From contig CAYGWJ010000112.1 in the NCBI GenBank assembly GCA_964353405.1, forward strand, positions 1 through 21,601: a stretch of 21,601 nucleotides of DNA, in the 5' to 3' direction. The DNA is from JBGLNJ01 sp964353405 (GTDB taxonomy: Bacteria > Chloroflexota > Anaerolineae > Fen-1058). Position numbers and translations under genes: made by a program. Below the pieces are notes generated by a model that saw nothing but the letters and a program-made list of their open reading frames with translations, ran no database searches and was not told where the DNA came from. Below are positions 21,432 to 21,601 of the stretch, piece by piece; position 1 is the stretch's first letter; every line of letters starts with the position of its first letter.

Positions 21432-21459
21432 GTAGGACAATTTTACAAAATTGTCCTAC
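21432..21459. repeat. Perfect 28-bp palindrome
   Basis: GTAGGACAATTTT (21432-21444), centre AC, then AAAATTGTCCTAC (21447-21459). It has the same build as the protease terminator at 18099-18125: ends GTAGG and CCTAC and almost no loop. No T-run follows on either strand. Confidence 0.75.
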
Positions 21460-21486
21460 AATCTGGACACCGGTACATTGCTCGAA

Positions 21487-21600
21487 TTATATGCAGTCGG
21501 CGATGCGCATTTCGACGATTTTGCCAGATAGCGTCTTCACCTGACGTGCGTTGAATCGCTGACACGCTTTGAATGCTTCGCGTTGAGTACGGATTGTTCG
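21487..21600 (-). CDS. C-terminal end of an unidentified protein, cut by the window edge
   Basis: The last 37 residues of a minus-strand frame read RTIRTQREAFKACQRFNARQ, then VKTLSGKIVEMRIADCI and a TAA (21487-21489). The frame is open to the window edge and has a plausible amino-acid composition, but I do not recognise the family. It could also be a chance open frame; more sequence to the right is needed to name it. Confidence 0.4.
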   Translation of the reverse strand, partial: RTIRTQREAFKACQRFNARQVKTLSGKIVEMRIADCI

Positions 21601-21601
21601 A

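Overview
The window is a dense, GC-rich bacterial chromosome segment. The gene style (HoxF/HndC-type diaphorases, a small-element-rich genome, DUF2442 and RelE-type toxin-antitoxin debris, an AmmeMemoRadiSam protein B, a subtilase) suggests a Chloroflexota-like environmental bacterium. No rRNA or other taxonomic marker is present, so this is only a guess from gene content.

Layout. (1) Positions 1-4596, minus strand: an ABC exporter, a formamidase-family amidase, a NuoE-type subunit and a NuoF/HndC-type diaphorase that runs off the left edge. A 522-bp element (781-1302) with 38-bp terminal inverted repeats and one GxxExxY gene separates nuoE from nuoF. (2) 4699-6081, plus strand: a DEAD-box RNA helicase with a recognisable promoter and a perfect intrinsic-terminator hairpin in its leader. 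(3) 6154-9957: an AT-richer accessory island. It holds an intact DarG/DarT-type DNA ADP-ribosylation toxin-antitoxin pair in antitoxin-first order, a 419-bp duplicate of the 3' end of fdhA, a RelE-family toxin with an internal deletion next to an intact antitoxin, a DUF2442 gene with an in-frame UAG, and a two-gene remnant whose second gene is cut off where fdhA begins. (4) 9958-17963, minus strand: a NAD-linked formate dehydrogenase locus (fused NuoE-NuoF subunit, iron-sulfur subunit, catalytic subunit). An alpha/beta hydrolase, an EamA transporter and a PLP-dependent decarboxylase lie between its parts. (5) 18172-21601: a secreted subtilisin-like protease with an intrinsic terminator, a frameshifted coding relic, a Memo-like AmmeMemoRadiSam B protein, a C-terminal fragment of a secreted protein, and the end of an unidentified gene at the right edge.

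How the genes may work together. The fused NuoEF protein, the iron-sulfur protein and FdhA can form an NAD(P)-dependent formate dehydrogenase: FdhA oxidises formate at a Mo/W-bis-MGD site, the iron-sulfur subunit carries electrons, and NuoEF reduces NAD. The amidase at 1908-2822 could supply formate from formamide. The second, split NuoE/NuoF pair may serve another oxidoreductase beyond the left edge. The island between the two redox loci looks like a repeated landing site for toxin-antitoxin modules, bounded on its right part by direct repeats of fdhA.

Small palindromes and short repeats sit at many gene ends, often touching or including the stop codon. Most of the non-coding complexity of the window comes from these elements.
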